64,000 nt of DNA from Cyanobacteriota bacterium (lineage in GTDB: Bacteria; Cyanobacteriota; Cyanobacteriia; CACIAM-69d), in assembly GCA_022402445.1 (NCBI GenBank), contig JAKRSF010000004.1:257876-321875 (forward strand), read 5' to 3'. Below the pieces are notes generated by a model. It had not been told where the DNA came from. It was given only the letters and a program-made list of their open reading frames with translations, and made no database searches. The translations under genes and the position numbers were made by a program. This document shows, piece after piece, positions 9,178 to 20,069 of this stretch. Numbering within the stretch: position 1 is the stretch's first letter; each line of letters begins with the position of its first letter.

Positions 9178-9501
9178 ATGTCAGCAGCTGCCGCCGTCAC
9201 CGATCAAACGTTTAAAGAAGACGTTTTAGAGAGTCCCATCCCCGTTTTGGTTGATTTCTGGGCCCCCTGGTGCGGTCCCTGCCGCATGGTTGCCCCGGTG
9301 GTCGATGAAATTGCCAAGGAGTACGACGGCCGCATCAAGGTCGTGAAGCTCAATACGGACGACAATCCGAACACCGCAAGCCAGTACGGCATCCGCAGCA
9401 TTCCGACGCTGATGCTGTTCAAGGACGGCGAGAAGGTAGAAATCGTGGTGGGGGCAGTGCCCCGTACGACCCTGGCGACGACCCTGGAGAAGCACCTGTA
9501 G
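9178..9501 (+). CDS. trxA: Thioredoxin (m-type)
   Basis: The 107-residue protein has the WCGPC redox motif at 31-35, the preceding VLVDFWAP strand, the cis-proline segment [14 protein letters not shown] and a C-terminal helix. It is a standard m-type thioredoxin, reducing target disulfides in the cytosol with electrons from ferredoxin- or NADPH-thioredoxin reductase. The guaB3-trxA order is common in cyanobacteria. Confidence 0.97.
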   Translation: MSAAAAVTDQTFKEDVLESPIPVLVDFWAPWCGPCRMVAPVVDEIAKEYDGRIKVVKLNTDDNPNTASQYGIRSIPTLMLFKDGEKVEIVVGAVPRTTLATTLEKHL

Positions 9502-9642
9502 GTAGCCCCACGGAACGATCGCGCGGGCCATGGCGGCGACCCCGGACAGATAAGGATAGGCTCGCGCCATGGCAGCCTCGACATGATTAGGGCGATTCGG
9601 TCGTGGTCCATCCTGGGCCGTCGCGGCCAGAGGCGGTCGCCA

Positions 9643-9678
9643 AACGTCTCGGATCAATGGAGATCTGAGACGTTTTTT
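9643..9678 (+). terminator. Rho-independent terminator between trxA and the LOG gene
   Basis: A 13-bp stem with one mismatch (9643-9655 pairing with 9662-9674, AACGTCTC...GAGACGTT) has a 6-base loop and six T at 9673-9678. It is 141 bases after trxA and 34 bases before the next gene, so it separates their transcripts. Confidence 0.8.
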
Positions 9679-9711
9679 GATCGACGTTGGTGAGTTTTTG
9701 AGGCGATCCGA

Positions 9712-10797
9712 ATGGCCCCGTCGTTTCCCGTTTCCGATGCTGAACACCTCATGGGCCGCGATGCCCTGCGATCGGCCCTGCTGGAGTTGGTGGATCGGCT
9801 GCCGGCGGTGGAGCACGGCTCCTTGATCCAGGAGGCTTTGACCGCGATCCTTGAACTGGCGGCCACGCGGACTGATCGCCTGGACTGGAAGATTCTGGTG
9901 GGGTCGCTCCAGGATTTGCAGCGGGGCGTTGAGGCGTTTTACGATCGCCGCGCCGTGCGGAAGGTCACCCTGTTTGGGTCGGCGCGCCTGTCGGAAACTT
10001 CGCCGGAGTACGCGATCGCGCGGGAATTTGCCCAGCGGATCGTCGAGCGCGGCTTCATGGTGCTCACCGGAGCGGGGGGCGGCATCATGCAGGCGGGCAA
10101 TGAGGGGGCCGGGGCAGAGCATTCCTTTGGCCTCAATATCGACCTGCCCTTCGAGCAAACCGCCAACCCGTTTATTGACGGCGACGAGAAGCTCATTGAC
10201 TTCAAATACTTTTTCATCCGCAAGCTCTTTTTCCTGCGGGAGAGCGATGGGGTGGTGCTCTGTCCCGGCGGTTTCGGGACCCAGGATGAAGCCTTTGAAT
10301 GTTTGACCCTACTGCAAACGGGCAAATTTGGCCCCGCGCCGGTGGTGCTGCTTGATCGACCGGGCGGCAGCTATTGGCATGAGTGGGAGCTATTCCATCG
10401 GGACCATTTGGCCAAGGCGGGGTTGATTTCGCCGGAGGATCTGGGCCTGTATACCCTCACCGATGAGGTGGCCGTGGCCTGCGACGCGATCGCCAACTTC
10501 TATCGCATCTACCATTCCAGCCGCTACGTGGGCGATCGCCTGGTGCTGCGGCTGCGGGCGGACCTGACCGACGAGGCCGTCGAGGAACTTAACCACAGCT
10601 TCAGCGACATCGTGACGGAGGGGCGCATCGAAAAAACCGCCGCCCTGCCCGCCGAGAGCCAATGCACCACCGCCCACCTGCCCCGGCTGGTGCTGTCGTT
10701 TGATCGCGTCAGCCTCGCGCGACTCCATCAATTGGTGCATCAGATCAACCGCTACGAACCCGTTTCGACCCCCCGACCCGACTTTTCCATCCGTTAG
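9712..10797 (+). CDS. LOG family protein (lysine-decarboxylase-like Rossmann fold)
   Basis: The 361-residue protein contains the two LOG-family hallmarks: GAGGGIM at 120-126 and PGGFGTQDE at 185-193. About 80 residues precede the Rossmann core, and a C-terminal tail of about 90 residues resembles long cyanobacterial members. LOG proteins are phosphoribohydrolases that release free bases from nucleoside 5'-monophosphates, including cytokinins in plants. Longer bacterial versions resemble PpnN-type nucleosidases. Substrate here is not predictable. The ATG at 9712 directly follows the terminator region. Confidence 0.88.
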   Translation: MAPSFPVSDAEHLMGRDALRSALLELVDRLPAVEHGSLIQEALTAILELAATRTDRLDWKILVGSLQDLQRGVEAFYDRRAVRKVTLFGSARLSETSPEYAIAREFAQRIVERGFMVLTGAGGGIMQAGNEGAGAEHSFGLNIDLPFEQTANPFIDGDEKLIDFKYFFIRKLFFLRESDGVVLCPGGFGTQDEAFECLTLLQTGKFGPAPVVLLDRPGGSYWHEWELFHRDHLAKAGLISPEDLGLYTLTDEVAVACDAIANFYRIYHSSRYVGDRLVLRLRADLTDEAVEELNHSFSDIVTEGRIEKTAALPAESQCTTAHLPRLVLSFDRVSLARLHQLVHQINRYEPVSTPRPDFSIR

Positions 10798-10920
10798 GGG
10801 CCACGGGGAACGAATTTCGCCGCTAAAATGCCCGTCAGGGACGCGATCGCCCGTGACCGCCCCCTTGGCCGTGCTCAAACGCCAATCCTTCATTCCCCTT
10901 CGCCCCATCCCCCCGTCACC

Positions 10921-11325
10921 ATGTTCAAACGCAAGCCAACCCTCCCCAGCGTCACCTACCTCGCCGAAGGCAGCAACTTCCAGGGCAACCTGCGCACGGC
11001 GGGGGGCCTACGCATTGACGGCGAAGTCCACGGCACCGTCGAGGTGGGGGGCGATCTGGAGGTGTCCGCCACCGGCAGTATCGAAGGGCCGGAGGTGAAG
11101 GCCAACAATATCTTTCTCCAGGGGGCCGTCAAGGGCAATGTCATCGCTGGGGGCACCCTGAGCCTGAGCCGCACGGCGCGCCTGGAGGGGGATGTGATTG
11201 CCGCGTCCCTCAATATCGAAATGGGCGCGTTCTATGTGGGCCATATCGTCACCCAAAACGAACCGCCCCCGGCCCTGCCCTCGGCCCCCGCGTTCCCGAA
11301 GCTGGTGGGACGCAGTGACGATTAA
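10921..11325 (+). CDS. Bactofilin (polymer-forming cytoskeletal protein)
   Basis: A 134-residue protein starting MFKRKPTLPSVTYLAEGSNF. The central region is a regular right-handed beta-helix pattern of short hydrophobic/Gly repeats (GNLRTAGGLRIDGEVHGTV, GDLEVSATGSIEGPEV, GNVIAGGTLSLS). It is flanked by short disordered ends, the bactofilin layout. Bactofilins polymerise without nucleotide and scaffold envelope proteins. An upstream in-frame GTG/ATG extension (from 10828) lacks family similarity and is rejected. A TAAAAT at 10824-10829 may be the -10 element. Confidence 0.88.
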   Translation: MFKRKPTLPSVTYLAEGSNFQGNLRTAGGLRIDGEVHGTVEVGGDLEVSATGSIEGPEVKANNIFLQGAVKGNVIAGGTLSLSRTARLEGDVIAASLNIEMGAFYVGHIVTQNEPPPALPSAPAFPKLVGRSDD

Positions 11326-11436
11326 TTAGGGCAAGGTTGCGGGGGCGGTGGGGTAAATCTGCCGCTTGGGGTTGGCGCGATCGCGGCGATCCTTAGGTTC
11401 CTGCGCCAGTTTCCTGCGCCCGGTCCTCGGTGGGGC

Positions 11437-12027
11437 CTAGGGGCGAACCGTTGTGGTGGGGCTGCCGGGATAGGCGGGGTAGAAATCGCGGGGGCGATCG
11501 CGGCCATCGATGCACTGGGCCATGGTGAGGTCGCGATCGCGATCGAGGGCCGTCTGCAAACCGGTCACGCAGTCCGCCAACCGCAGGGGCAGCAGGGTGC
11601 GGCGGCAGTGATCCAGCACCGGTAGCACCTCCCCTTCCGGGTTCAGGGTTTGGATGGCGCTTGTGCATTGGGCCATTTCCACCGGGCGGCGCGAGAGGCG
11701 GCAATGATCCACCGCCTGGTCAATGGTGGCGGGCGTTGTTGCCATCAGGTGGGCCGTGCAGGCTTCCAGTTGCTCGGGCCGCAGGACATAGGCGCAGGCT
11801 ACGGCGATGCGATCGTCCTCTAGGCCAAAGCTTGCGAGGGTGGTGGCGCATCCCTCGAAGGAGTAGGGATCGTAGGGGGCATAGGGCCGCAGGGTGGTGC
11901 GGCTGTCGCTGCGGCCGGTGCTGGTGCTGGCTTCGGCGGCGGGCAGGTTCGTGACGGAAATCGCCCCGAGGACGCCCAAGGCGAGGGCAGGGATGAGGCG
12001 GCGCAGGGGGGCTTTCAAGGGAATCAT
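11437..12027 (-). CDS. Secreted Cys-rich protein of unknown function
   Basis: Taking ATG 12027, the product has 196 residues with an N-terminal signal sequence (PLKAPLRRLIPALALGVLGAI then a cleavage-like AAEAS). The mature part has regularly spaced Cys in a repeated pattern: ACAYVLRPEQLEAC, VDHCRLSR, MAQCTSAI, LDHCRRT, ADCVTGL, MAQCIDG. This suggests three or four short helical disulfide-linked repeats outside the cytosol. I do not recognise a named family. The longer reading frame begins in Arg/Pro-rich sequence that is unlikely to be translated. Confidence 0.7.
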   Translation of the reverse strand: MIPLKAPLRRLIPALALGVLGAISVTNLPAAEASTSTGRSDSRTTLRPYAPYDPYSFEGCATTLASFGLEDDRIAVACAYVLRPEQLEACTAHLMATTPATIDQAVDHCRLSRRPVEMAQCTSAIQTLNPEGEVLPVLDHCRRTLLPLRLADCVTGLQTALDRDRDLTMAQCIDGRDRPRDFYPAYPGSPTTTVRP

Positions 12028-12132
12028 CTCCAAAGGGTCTGAATCGGTATGGATGGGGTGAGGGGGCGATCGCGGGAGGTGGGCGGCTCGGGTGGGTGGC
12101 CGGAGCGCGCCCCATGCCCTGCAATCCTGAAA

Positions 12133-12171
12133 CAAGGGGTTTTTTAATCAATCCCTTGCCCCGACCGGTTG
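12133..12171. repeat. Dispersed palindrome copy (CAAGGGG / CCCTTG) plus one 13-mer
   Basis: CAAGGGG at 12133-12139 is mirrored by CCCTTG at 12153-12158 around an AT-rich loop. It is followed at 12159-12171 by CCCCGACCGGTTG. The same composite (palindrome, then CCCCAACC-type 13-mers) recurs at 41371-41455. It lies in the gap between the DUF427 gene and the secreted protein gene. Confidence 0.65.
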
Positions 12172-12218
12172 AGCGGTGGGGACATCAGGTTTAGGGGAGA
12201 CGCGTCGGGTGACGGGCG

Positions 12219-12512
12219 CTAGCTGGCCGCGATCGCGATGCCAACGTTCTTATAGAAGGCCACATACCCGGCGATGTTTCGGGCGGCGTCCTTCGGGGTG
12301 GGGTAATACCAAGCGGCATCCTTGAGGGTTTTGCCGTTGGCGACGATGCTGTAGTAGCTGGCGACCCCTTTCCAGGAGCAGGTGGTGTGGGTGTCGGTGG
12401 GGACAAAATGGTCCGCCGCGATCGCATCGGGGGGGAAGTAGTAATTGCCTTCCACCTGCTCACAGCGATCGCTCTGGGCGAGGACAATGCCGTCAAGGGT
12501 TGCGGTGACCAT
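12219..12512 (-). CDS. DUF427 domain-containing protein
   Basis: The 97-residue protein matches DUF427 along its full length: VEGNYYFPPDAI, then the core CSWKGVASYYSIVANGK, then DAAWYYPTPKDAARNIAGYVAF. The family forms a small beta-barrel-like fold of unknown activity and is common in actinobacteria and cyanobacteria. It starts at ATG 12512 and has no clear operon partner. Confidence 0.9.
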   Translation of the reverse strand: MVTATLDGIVLAQSDRCEQVEGNYYFPPDAIAADHFVPTDTHTTCSWKGVASYYSIVANGKTLKDAAWYYPTPKDAARNIAGYVAFYKNVGIAIAAS

Positions 12513-12698
12513 AGGATTTAAGACGTTTGGGACGCGCTCGGGTTCTGGATCTGGGGGCCTGTCGCCGTTGAGTCTAGCAAATTGGGGCGATCGCGGTCCC
12601 CTCCGCCGGTGGCCCCAGGGGGATTTAGGGTAGGGGGGAAACCCGCCGTTCTAGGTAAATTAAGCCAGGATGGAAGGGAGCCCAGAAGAGCAACGGTG

Positions 12699-14303
12699 AT
12701 GTTTGCGCAAGGCGACATTCTACGCGATCGCTATCGCCTCGATAGCAAACTCAGCACCAGCCCCCAGCGGGAAAGCTGGCTAGCGGAGGATGTGGGTGAT
12801 GGCACCTACGTGACGGTGAAACTGCTGCCGGTGGGGGGCACCACCCGCTGGGAGGACATCAAACTCATCGAGCGGGAGGCGCAAATCCTCGAGGTGCTGC
12901 ACCATCCGCGCATTCCCCAATTCCGGGACTATTTCGCCCTAGACGACGCGGACGGCCCCGCCGGACGCGGCCATTGGTTCGCCCTGGTGACCACCTATAT
13001 CCCCGGCCAGTCCCTCCAGCAGCAGCTCGCCAGGGGCCACAGTTTCGCGATCGCGGAGGTGCGGGCGATCCTAGAGGCGGTGCTAGAAATCCTGGCGATG
13101 CTGCACGATCGCCGCCCACCGCTCCTGCACCGGGACATCAAACCCAGCAACCTGGTGCGGGGGGAAGATGGGGAAATTTATTTGATTGATTTCGGTTCCG
13201 TCCAGGTGCGCCCTCGGGATTTGGGGGCCACGTTCACCGTGGCGGGCACCTATGGCTATACGCCCATTGAACAGTTTGGGGCCCAGGCGGTGCCCGCGTC
13301 GGATCTTTATGCCCTGGGGATGACGGCGGTGCATTTGCTGACGGGCCAGTCGCCCGCTTCCCTGCCCCACAAAAATCTGCGGGTCCAATTCCACGATCAG
13401 TTGCCCAAACGGTGCCCGGAATTTCTGGTGCAGTGGCTTGATCGCGTGACGGCGGCGGATGCGGAGGAGCGGTTTGTGGATGGGGCGGCGGCGTTGGCGG
13501 CCCTGCGGCGGGGTCCGGCAATTTCCCGAGGGTTGTCCTCCCGTACGGGGGCGATCGCAGACCCATCCCGGGCCATGGAGCTACCGCGATTGCGGCGGGT
13601 GAAGCTGTCGCGATCGTCGTCGCACCTGGTGATCGAGGTGCCGTCCCAGTTCACGGTGACCTATTGGCAGCCGTTCCTAGACAAAATTCGGGCGATCGGG
13701 CCATGGCTGCGGCGGGGACGCGATCGCTGGCAGCAGCTCGACGCCACCGCCAAAACCTATTGGATCGTCGGCGGCGCGATCGCCCTTTTTCTCCTGGCCC
13801 TCGTGACGCCGGGGGGCCTGCCGATGGTGATCGCCAGTCTCCTCGCCCTGCCCATCAAGGCCGTTTCGGCGGTGCTGTCGCTCCTATTTCCCCTGCTGCT
13901 GACGGCCTATCTGGTGTCGGCGATCAGCGCGGGGGCCTACTTTGAAAGCACGGCCCTTTTTTTCACGGAGCACCATTGCGATCGCTACCAGCGGGGGCTC
14001 TTTGGGCGGCATCCCCTGCGCGTCAAGCTCACGGAGGTGGCGGGGGTCCACACCGTGCCGGTGGTGATGGGCTCGGGTCAGGTGCATTCTGGCCTGATTC
14101 TGGATCTGCATCCCCACGCAAAATTGCCCCCCGGCGGCGAGGCGATCGCGGCCCAGGCGATCGGCACCCACCTGACGGAGGAGGAGGTGCTGTGGCTGGG
14201 CGACGAGATCCAATCCTGGCTCATTGAGCGTGCCCACGAACGGGCCGTGCGGGCGGCGGCGAAGGATGGGCCGGCCAACCCATTGCCGCCGCCGGAACCC
14301 TAG
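12699..14303 (+). CDS. Membrane-anchored serine/threonine protein kinase
   Basis: A 534-residue protein from ATG 12699. The kinase domain (about 8-290) has Lys41 (VKLL), Glu60, the catalytic HRDIKPSN at 144-151, DFGS at 164-167 and the activation-segment GTYGYTPIEQF. The glycine-rich loop is degenerate (KLSTSPQRESW instead of GxGxxG), as in some cyanobacterial SPK-type kinases. Two hydrophobic stretches follow (WIVGGAIALFLLALV; LSLLFPLLLTAYLVSAI), then a domain of about 130 residues of unknown type. It is probably a Hanks-type kinase with a cytosolic catalytic domain. Confidence 0.9.
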   Translation: MFAQGDILRDRYRLDSKLSTSPQRESWLAEDVGDGTYVTVKLLPVGGTTRWEDIKLIEREAQILEVLHHPRIPQFRDYFALDDADGPAGRGHWFALVTTYIPGQSLQQQLARGHSFAIAEVRAILEAVLEILAMLHDRRPPLLHRDIKPSNLVRGEDGEIYLIDFGSVQVRPRDLGATFTVAGTYGYTPIEQFGAQAVPASDLYALGMTAVHLLTGQSPASLPHKNLRVQFHDQLPKRCPEFLVQWLDRVTAADAEERFVDGAAALAALRRGPAISRGLSSRTGAIADPSRAMELPRLRRVKLSRSSSHLVIEVPSQFTVTYWQPFLDKIRAIGPWLRRGRDRWQQLDATAKTYWIVGGAIALFLLALVTPGGLPMVIASLLALPIKAVSAVLSLLFPLLLTAYLVSAISAGAYFESTALFFTEHHCDRYQRGLFGRHPLRVKLTEVAGVHTVPVVMGSGQVHSGLILDLHPHAKLPPGGEAIAAQAIGTHLTEEEVLWLGDEIQSWLIERAHERAVRAAAKDGPANPLPPPEP

Positions 14304-14406
14304 AACCCGTGGGGCTGTAGGCTCGGAAGGTAGGGATTCCAGGGTTTCTAAGGCCCCCGTCCCGCCAGATTTTTTTCAGTTCAATCTCCTCAAAATTCCC
14401 CATCCT

Positions 14407-14916
14407 ATGGCTGCGACCCCCTTGACCCCCCTGCGATCGCTGGACCCGCGCGATCGCTTTTCGATCACCTTTGCGCCCCTCGACTGGGGGGACCTCTACC
14501 GGCAGGCGGACGACCCGGCCAATGGGGCGATCGTGGTGATGGGGGGCACCGTGCGCCAGCAGACGGACGGCAAGCCGGTTCAAGCGTTGGCCTACCAAGC
14601 CTATGAACCCATGGCGATCGCGGTGTTTCAGCAAATTGCCGCCCAGATCCGCGATCGCTGGCCCGCCGTCAACCGCATCATCATCCACCACCGCACCGGC
14701 ACCCTCGCGATCGGTGAACTGAGCGTCCTGGTGGCCGTCGGCTGTCCCCACCGGGCCGAAGCATTTGAAGCCTGTCGCTTCGCGATCGACACCCTCAAAC
14801 ACAACGCCCCCATCTGGAAAAAGGAACATTGGGCCGACGGCTCCAGCGACTGGGTGAGCATCGGGGCCTGCGAAACCCTAGGCGGCGCAGATCATGCCCC
14901 AGCAGATTCCCCATAA
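14407..14916 (+). CDS. moaE: Molybdopterin synthase catalytic subunit MoaE
   Basis: The 169-residue protein carries the MoaE signature: GGTVR at 46-50, YQAYEPMA, the His-Arg motif HHRTGTLAIGELSVLVAV, CPHRAEAFEACRFAIDTLK, and PIWKKEHW at 135-142 with the active-site Lys. MoaE with MoaD adds two sulfurs to precursor Z (cPMP) to form molybdopterin. moaD is not adjacent. ATG 14407 gives the family length; the longer frame upstream is not conserved-looking. Confidence 0.95.
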   Translation: MAATPLTPLRSLDPRDRFSITFAPLDWGDLYRQADDPANGAIVVMGGTVRQQTDGKPVQALAYQAYEPMAIAVFQQIAAQIRDRWPAVNRIIIHHRTGTLAIGELSVLVAVGCPHRAEAFEACRFAIDTLKHNAPIWKKEHWADGSSDWVSIGACETLGGADHAPADSP

Positions 14917-15166
14917 AATTCCCCAACGGATCCCAAAGACGCCCCGCGATCGCCCCACCCCTAGGCCAGTTTCAGAAGCGCCCAGCCCCCCAGGAACCCC
15001 CGCGTCCCCCTTGGCAGAATCACCGTGCTAGAACTGCGGAAAGCAAGGTTGATGGGTAGACCGCTCAGCCCCAACGCAACCGGATAGACGGGTCCAGTGC
15101 TGGGGCTTGGATCCCTGGGGTGGAGGCTGGGTCTAGGGGCTTGGGCTGGATTCTTGGGCTGGACTC

Positions 15167-16111
15167 ATGGACTGGATGATTGATGCGCGCGACCTCACCA
15201 AACGCTTTGACCGCCACATCGCCGTGGATGGCATCAGCTTGGCGATCGCCCCTGGGGAAGTCTATGGCCTGATTGGCCCCAACGGTGCCGGTAAAACCAC
15301 CCTGATTCGGATGCTCGCCGCCGTCGATCCCCCCACCCTCGGGGAGGTGTACATCAATGGTTTTGCCGTGGGCGATCGCCGCCAGCGCCACCACATCGCC
15401 CGGTGCATCGGCTTTTTGCCCGACGATTTTCCGGTCTATGACGATCTGCTGGTGCGGGACTACCTGGAATATTTCGGGCGGCTTTATGGGCTCCATGGCC
15501 TTGCCCTCGAAGGGCGCATTTATGACGTGCTGACCCTGGTGCAGTTGGATCAAAAGCGCGATGCAATCATCGGCACCCTGTCGCGGGGGATGAAACAGCG
15601 CCTGAGCCTTGCCCGGACGGTGCTCCATGGGCCGTCCCTACTGCTGCTGGATGAGCCGGTGTCGGGCCTAGATCCGATCGCGCGGCAGGAGTTTCGCCAA
15701 ATTATCCGCAGTTTGCACGGGGCGGGGATGACGGTGCTGATCTCGTCCCATGTGCTCAGCGATCTGGCGGAACTCTGCACCTGCGTGGGCATTATGGAAA
15801 CGGGGAACCTGGTGGCGAGCGCGCCCCTGACGGATCTCTATGACCAGTTTTCGCACCAGACGCTGCACCTGGGGGTTTTGGAGCACCTCGAGGACCTGCG
15901 GGCTTTGCTGGAGCGCCATCCCCTGCTGGGTGCCCTGGTGGTGGACCGCGATCGCCAGACCATTACGGCCCGCTTCAGGGGCTCCGATCGCGATCGCGCG
16001 GCCCTGCTCCAGGACATTGTGGCCGCCGCCATTCCCCTGGTGGAGTTCCGGTGCGATCGCGACAATCTCGAACAAATTTTCCTTAAGCTAGATCGCCGCC
16101 AAACCTCATGA
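15167..16111 (+). CDS. ABC transporter ATP-binding protein (export type)
   Basis: The 314-residue ATPase has Walker A GPNGAGKTT, Q-loop region GFLPDDFPVY, signature LSRGMKQR, Walker B LLLLDEP and the H-loop SSHVLSDL. About 90 residues of C-terminal domain follow. Its last four bases overlap the permease start (ATGA), so the two form an exporter pair. The substrate is not predictable. The 250-base gap upstream holds only short direct repeats of CTTGGGCTGGA type. Confidence 0.93.
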   Translation: MDWMIDARDLTKRFDRHIAVDGISLAIAPGEVYGLIGPNGAGKTTLIRMLAAVDPPTLGEVYINGFAVGDRRQRHHIARCIGFLPDDFPVYDDLLVRDYLEYFGRLYGLHGLALEGRIYDVLTLVQLDQKRDAIIGTLSRGMKQRLSLARTVLHGPSLLLLDEPVSGLDPIARQEFRQIIRSLHGAGMTVLISSHVLSDLAELCTCVGIMETGNLVASAPLTDLYDQFSHQTLHLGVLEHLEDLRALLERHPLLGALVVDRDRQTITARFRGSDRDRAALLQDIVAAAIPLVEFRCDRDNLEQIFLKLDRRQTS

Positions 16112-18030
16112 GCGCTTCTTCTCCCCCCCGCCGCCGCCGCGCCCCAAAAGCCTTGGCCCTGTGGGGTGATCGCCTGGGCCACTGGAACCCGCAACTGTGG
16201 CGGGAACTTCAGGGACTCATCAGTAGGAAAACCTTGGTGCTGGCGCTGTTATGCAGCCTGATTTTGCAGATTGCCTTTGGCCTCCTGTGCCTTTCCCCCG
16301 TGAGTAACCTGGTGGAGTCTAACCCCCTCGAGCTCCAGCGTGTCTTTCCCCATGCCTCGGCGATCGCGCTCCACACCTGCCTCAGCGACAAATATGCCCA
16401 GACCGGCAGCGAGCCCAGCCCCCAGGCGTTCTATGGGCACTGTAGCGGCGATCGCCACCCCGTCGTCCAAACCTGGCTCAAGCAAAACCTCAAGCAGGGC
16501 TACGGCTTCTACCTCTACACCAATCGCTATTGCACCGGCCCCATCATTTCAGACACCTCAGCTCCCCTGTGCCTCGCCGATGGCAGGGGGGGCTATGGGG
16601 TGAACTGGCCCCTGCTGGTGCGGGAAATGCTGCCCTGGTGGCGCTGGTTCGTCATGGCCCTGGTGGCGGTCGGCGGGGCCTACTGCATCAGCAATAGCTG
16701 GGCCAATGAAACGAAATTGGGCACGCTGGCCTTCATTCGCCTGAGCCCGGAGTCGCGATCGCGGCTGCTGCTAGGGAAACTGCTCGGCACCCCGGCCCTG
16801 GTCTACGGCACCGCCTTGAGCCTAGTGCCCCTCCACCTGTGGCTGTCCTGCATCAATCCGCTGCCCTGGGGGTTCAAGCTCGCCAGCGACGGTTTCGCGA
16901 TCGCCCTAGCGGGCACGGTCCTGGTGGCAAGCCTCACGGCCTCGATCTGGACCGGCACCCCCAGCCTCCCCCTGCTGGCCCTGGTGATCCCCCTGCTGAT
17001 CCTGGGCAGCACCATCATGGGGGCTAGTGATGTGGCCACCTACGGCACCAGCAACGGCCCCCACGCCCAATGGTATGGCCTCGAACTATTTGAGGAACCC
17101 ACCCTGGTGCTGCTGTTGGGCATTGGGGTGCTGCTGGCCCTGGCCCAAGTGCTGTGGCAGTCGGCCATTCGGCGGTTTGATGATCCCTGCGGCACCCCCA
17201 TGACCCGGCGGCAAGCCTACGGCGTTGCGATCGCCCTCAATGGCCTCGCGATCGGCTTCTTTTTCCCCATCAGCCCCACCAACGGGGTCAGCACCCTGCA
17301 ATCCTGGGGCGCGGTGGCCGCCGGGTTGATTCTCTACCAAATGTTTGCCATCTGGGCGCTCTTCCCCGACCGGCAACGGCTGCTGGACTGGTGCCGCTAT
17401 CGTCACCTGGATCGCACCGCCGCTAAGGAATCGGGACGGGTCGCATTCCACCGCAGGGCGAGCGGCCTCGGGCAGTGGATCTGGCATGAGGATAGCCCCC
17501 CCCTGGCGGTGCCTGCGATCCTGACGGGCCTGACGATGATCCTGTGGAGCCCCTGGGCGATCGCCATGGGCCTGCGCATTGCCCAGGGGTTTAATCCCGA
17601 TCGCCCCGCCCTCTCCCTCTCGGCGCAGGATCCGTGGTTCTGTTTGGGGGGTCTCCTGATCCCCACCGCCCTGATCACCGCCCTGCTGGCCCTCTGCACC
17701 TGGCAGTTTTTGGTGTTCCACCCCAAGGGCCGCTCCTGGATTGTGTGGACGATTTTTGGGGTGACGATCCTGCCCATGGCCCTGCTCCTGGTGGTGCTGT
17801 TCTTGGTGGATGGACCGGAGAATATGCCCCTGTGGCCCTGGCTACTCACCCTGTCGGGGCCGGTGCTGTTGCCGCAGGTTGCCTTGGGCCTCCATAGCCT
17901 GCTGGAGTTCGCTAAGGCGATCGCGATCGCCTTAGTTCCCCTGGCCCTGTGCTTGAGGGTCACCACCCGCACCCTACGGCACCTGGGACGCAGCGAAAGC
18001 CAAGCCCTCCTCGGTGACGGCAAGGGTTAA
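16108..18030 (+). CDS. ABC transporter permease protein
   Basis: A 640-residue polytopic membrane protein with about 10-12 hydrophobic segments. One is near residue 45 (TLVLALLCSLILQIAFGLLC). A large extracytoplasmic loop of about 100 residues with several Cys follows (HTCLSDKY, YGHCSGD, NRYCTGP, APLCLAD). Further helices include WFVMALVAVGGAYCISNSW. The segment NETKLGTLAFIRLSPESRSRLL is typical of ABC-2-like permeases next to the membrane. It partners the overlapping ATPase gene. Confidence 0.85.
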   Translation: MSASSPPRRRRAPKALALWGDRLGHWNPQLWRELQGLISRKTLVLALLCSLILQIAFGLLCLSPVSNLVESNPLELQRVFPHASAIALHTCLSDKYAQTGSEPSPQAFYGHCSGDRHPVVQTWLKQNLKQGYGFYLYTNRYCTGPIISDTSAPLCLADGRGGYGVNWPLLVREMLPWWRWFVMALVAVGGAYCISNSWANETKLGTLAFIRLSPESRSRLLLGKLLGTPALVYGTALSLVPLHLWLSCINPLPWGFKLASDGFAIALAGTVLVASLTASIWTGTPSLPLLALVIPLLILGSTIMGASDVATYGTSNGPHAQWYGLELFEEPTLVLLLGIGVLLALAQVLWQSAIRRFDDPCGTPMTRRQAYGVAIALNGLAIGFFFPISPTNGVSTLQSWGAVAAGLILYQMFAIWALFPDRQRLLDWCRYRHLDRTAAKESGRVAFHRRASGLGQWIWHEDSPPLAVPAILTGLTMILWSPWAIAMGLRIAQGFNPDRPALSLSAQDPWFCLGGLLIPTALITALLALCTWQFLVFHPKGRSWIVWTIFGVTILPMALLLVVLFLVDGPENMPLWPWLLTLSGPVLLPQVALGLHSLLEFAKAIAIALVPLALCLRVTTRTLRHLGRSESQALLGDGKG

Positions 18031-18063
18031 CCCCATGGCCCCACTAAACCAGGCTTCTACCCT

Positions 18064-19319
<1,256 letters not shown>

Positions 19320-19332
19320 ACGAAATCTAGAG

Positions 19333-19566
19333 CTAAGCGTCAGCCGACTGCTGCTGCTCACTCGACATCCCATACTTACGCAGGAACCGCTCCACGCGCC
19401 CCTCCGTATCAATGATCTTCTGGGTTCCCGTATAAAACGGATGATTCCCCGACCACACATCCACATGCAACTCCGGCTGGGTAGACCCCACCGTCATCAC
19501 CATCTCGCCGTTGCAGTACACCTTCGCTTCCGGGTACCACTCCGGATGAATATTCGGCTTCGGCAC
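19333..19566 (-). CDS. rpmE: 50S ribosomal protein L31
   Basis: The 77-residue protein matches the cyanobacterial/plastid L31: MPKPNIHPEWYPEAKVYCNG, GSTQPELHVDVWSGNHPF, and YTGTQKIIDTEGRVERF. Only one Cys (18) is present, so the CxxC zinc site of C+ L31 is missing. This is usual in this group and makes zinc dependence unlikely. It bridges the central protuberance to the 30S head. Confidence 0.97.
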   Translation of the reverse strand: MPKPNIHPEWYPEAKVYCNGEMVMTVGSTQPELHVDVWSGNHPFYTGTQKIIDTEGRVERFLRKYGMSSEQQQSADA

Positions 19567-19652
19567 AGCCGTACCTCCCTAACAACAACAACAACCAATC
19601 CAAAACCAACCGCCCGTCAACGAATCGACCGCAGCGGTCACCTGAAAGCGAA

Positions 19653-20066
19653 TTAACGCTTCGAGAACTGAGGCGCTTTCCGAGCCTTCTTGAGACCGTA
19701 CTTCTTCCGCTCCTTCGCCCGGGGATCACGGGTCAAGAACCCTTCCACCTTCAAAGGCTTGCGGTTTTCCGGCGCAATCTGGCACAGGGCCCGGGCCACA
19801 CCCAAACGGATCGACTCCGCCTGACCCGTCAGGCCGCCCCCATTGACGCTCACCAGCACGTCGTACTCCCCTTCCAAACCCAGGGTTTCCAACGGCACCC
19901 GCGCCGCCGCCAAATAGGCCGGATTCCCTTGCAGATAATCCGCCCCTTCACGGCCATTGATCGTCAAATTGCCCGTCCCCGGCACCAGACGCACGCGCGC
20001 CACCGAGGTTTTACGACGGCCCGTACCGCGATACATCACGCGGCCATTGGATGCGCTAGCCTGCAT
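19653..20066 (-). CDS. rpsI: 30S ribosomal protein S9
   Basis: The 137-residue protein has the S9 core [17 protein letters not shown] and [18 protein letters not shown], and the C-terminal QFSKR that contacts P-site tRNA. The start is 3 bases after the rplM stop, the usual L13-S9 pair. Confidence 0.98.
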   Translation of the reverse strand: MQASASNGRVMYRGTGRRKTSVARVRLVPGTGNLTINGREGADYLQGNPAYLAAARVPLETLGLEGEYDVLVSVNGGGLTGQAESIRLGVARALCQIAPENRKPLKVEGFLTRDPRAKERKKYGLKKARKAPQFSKR

Positions 20067-20069
20067 AGT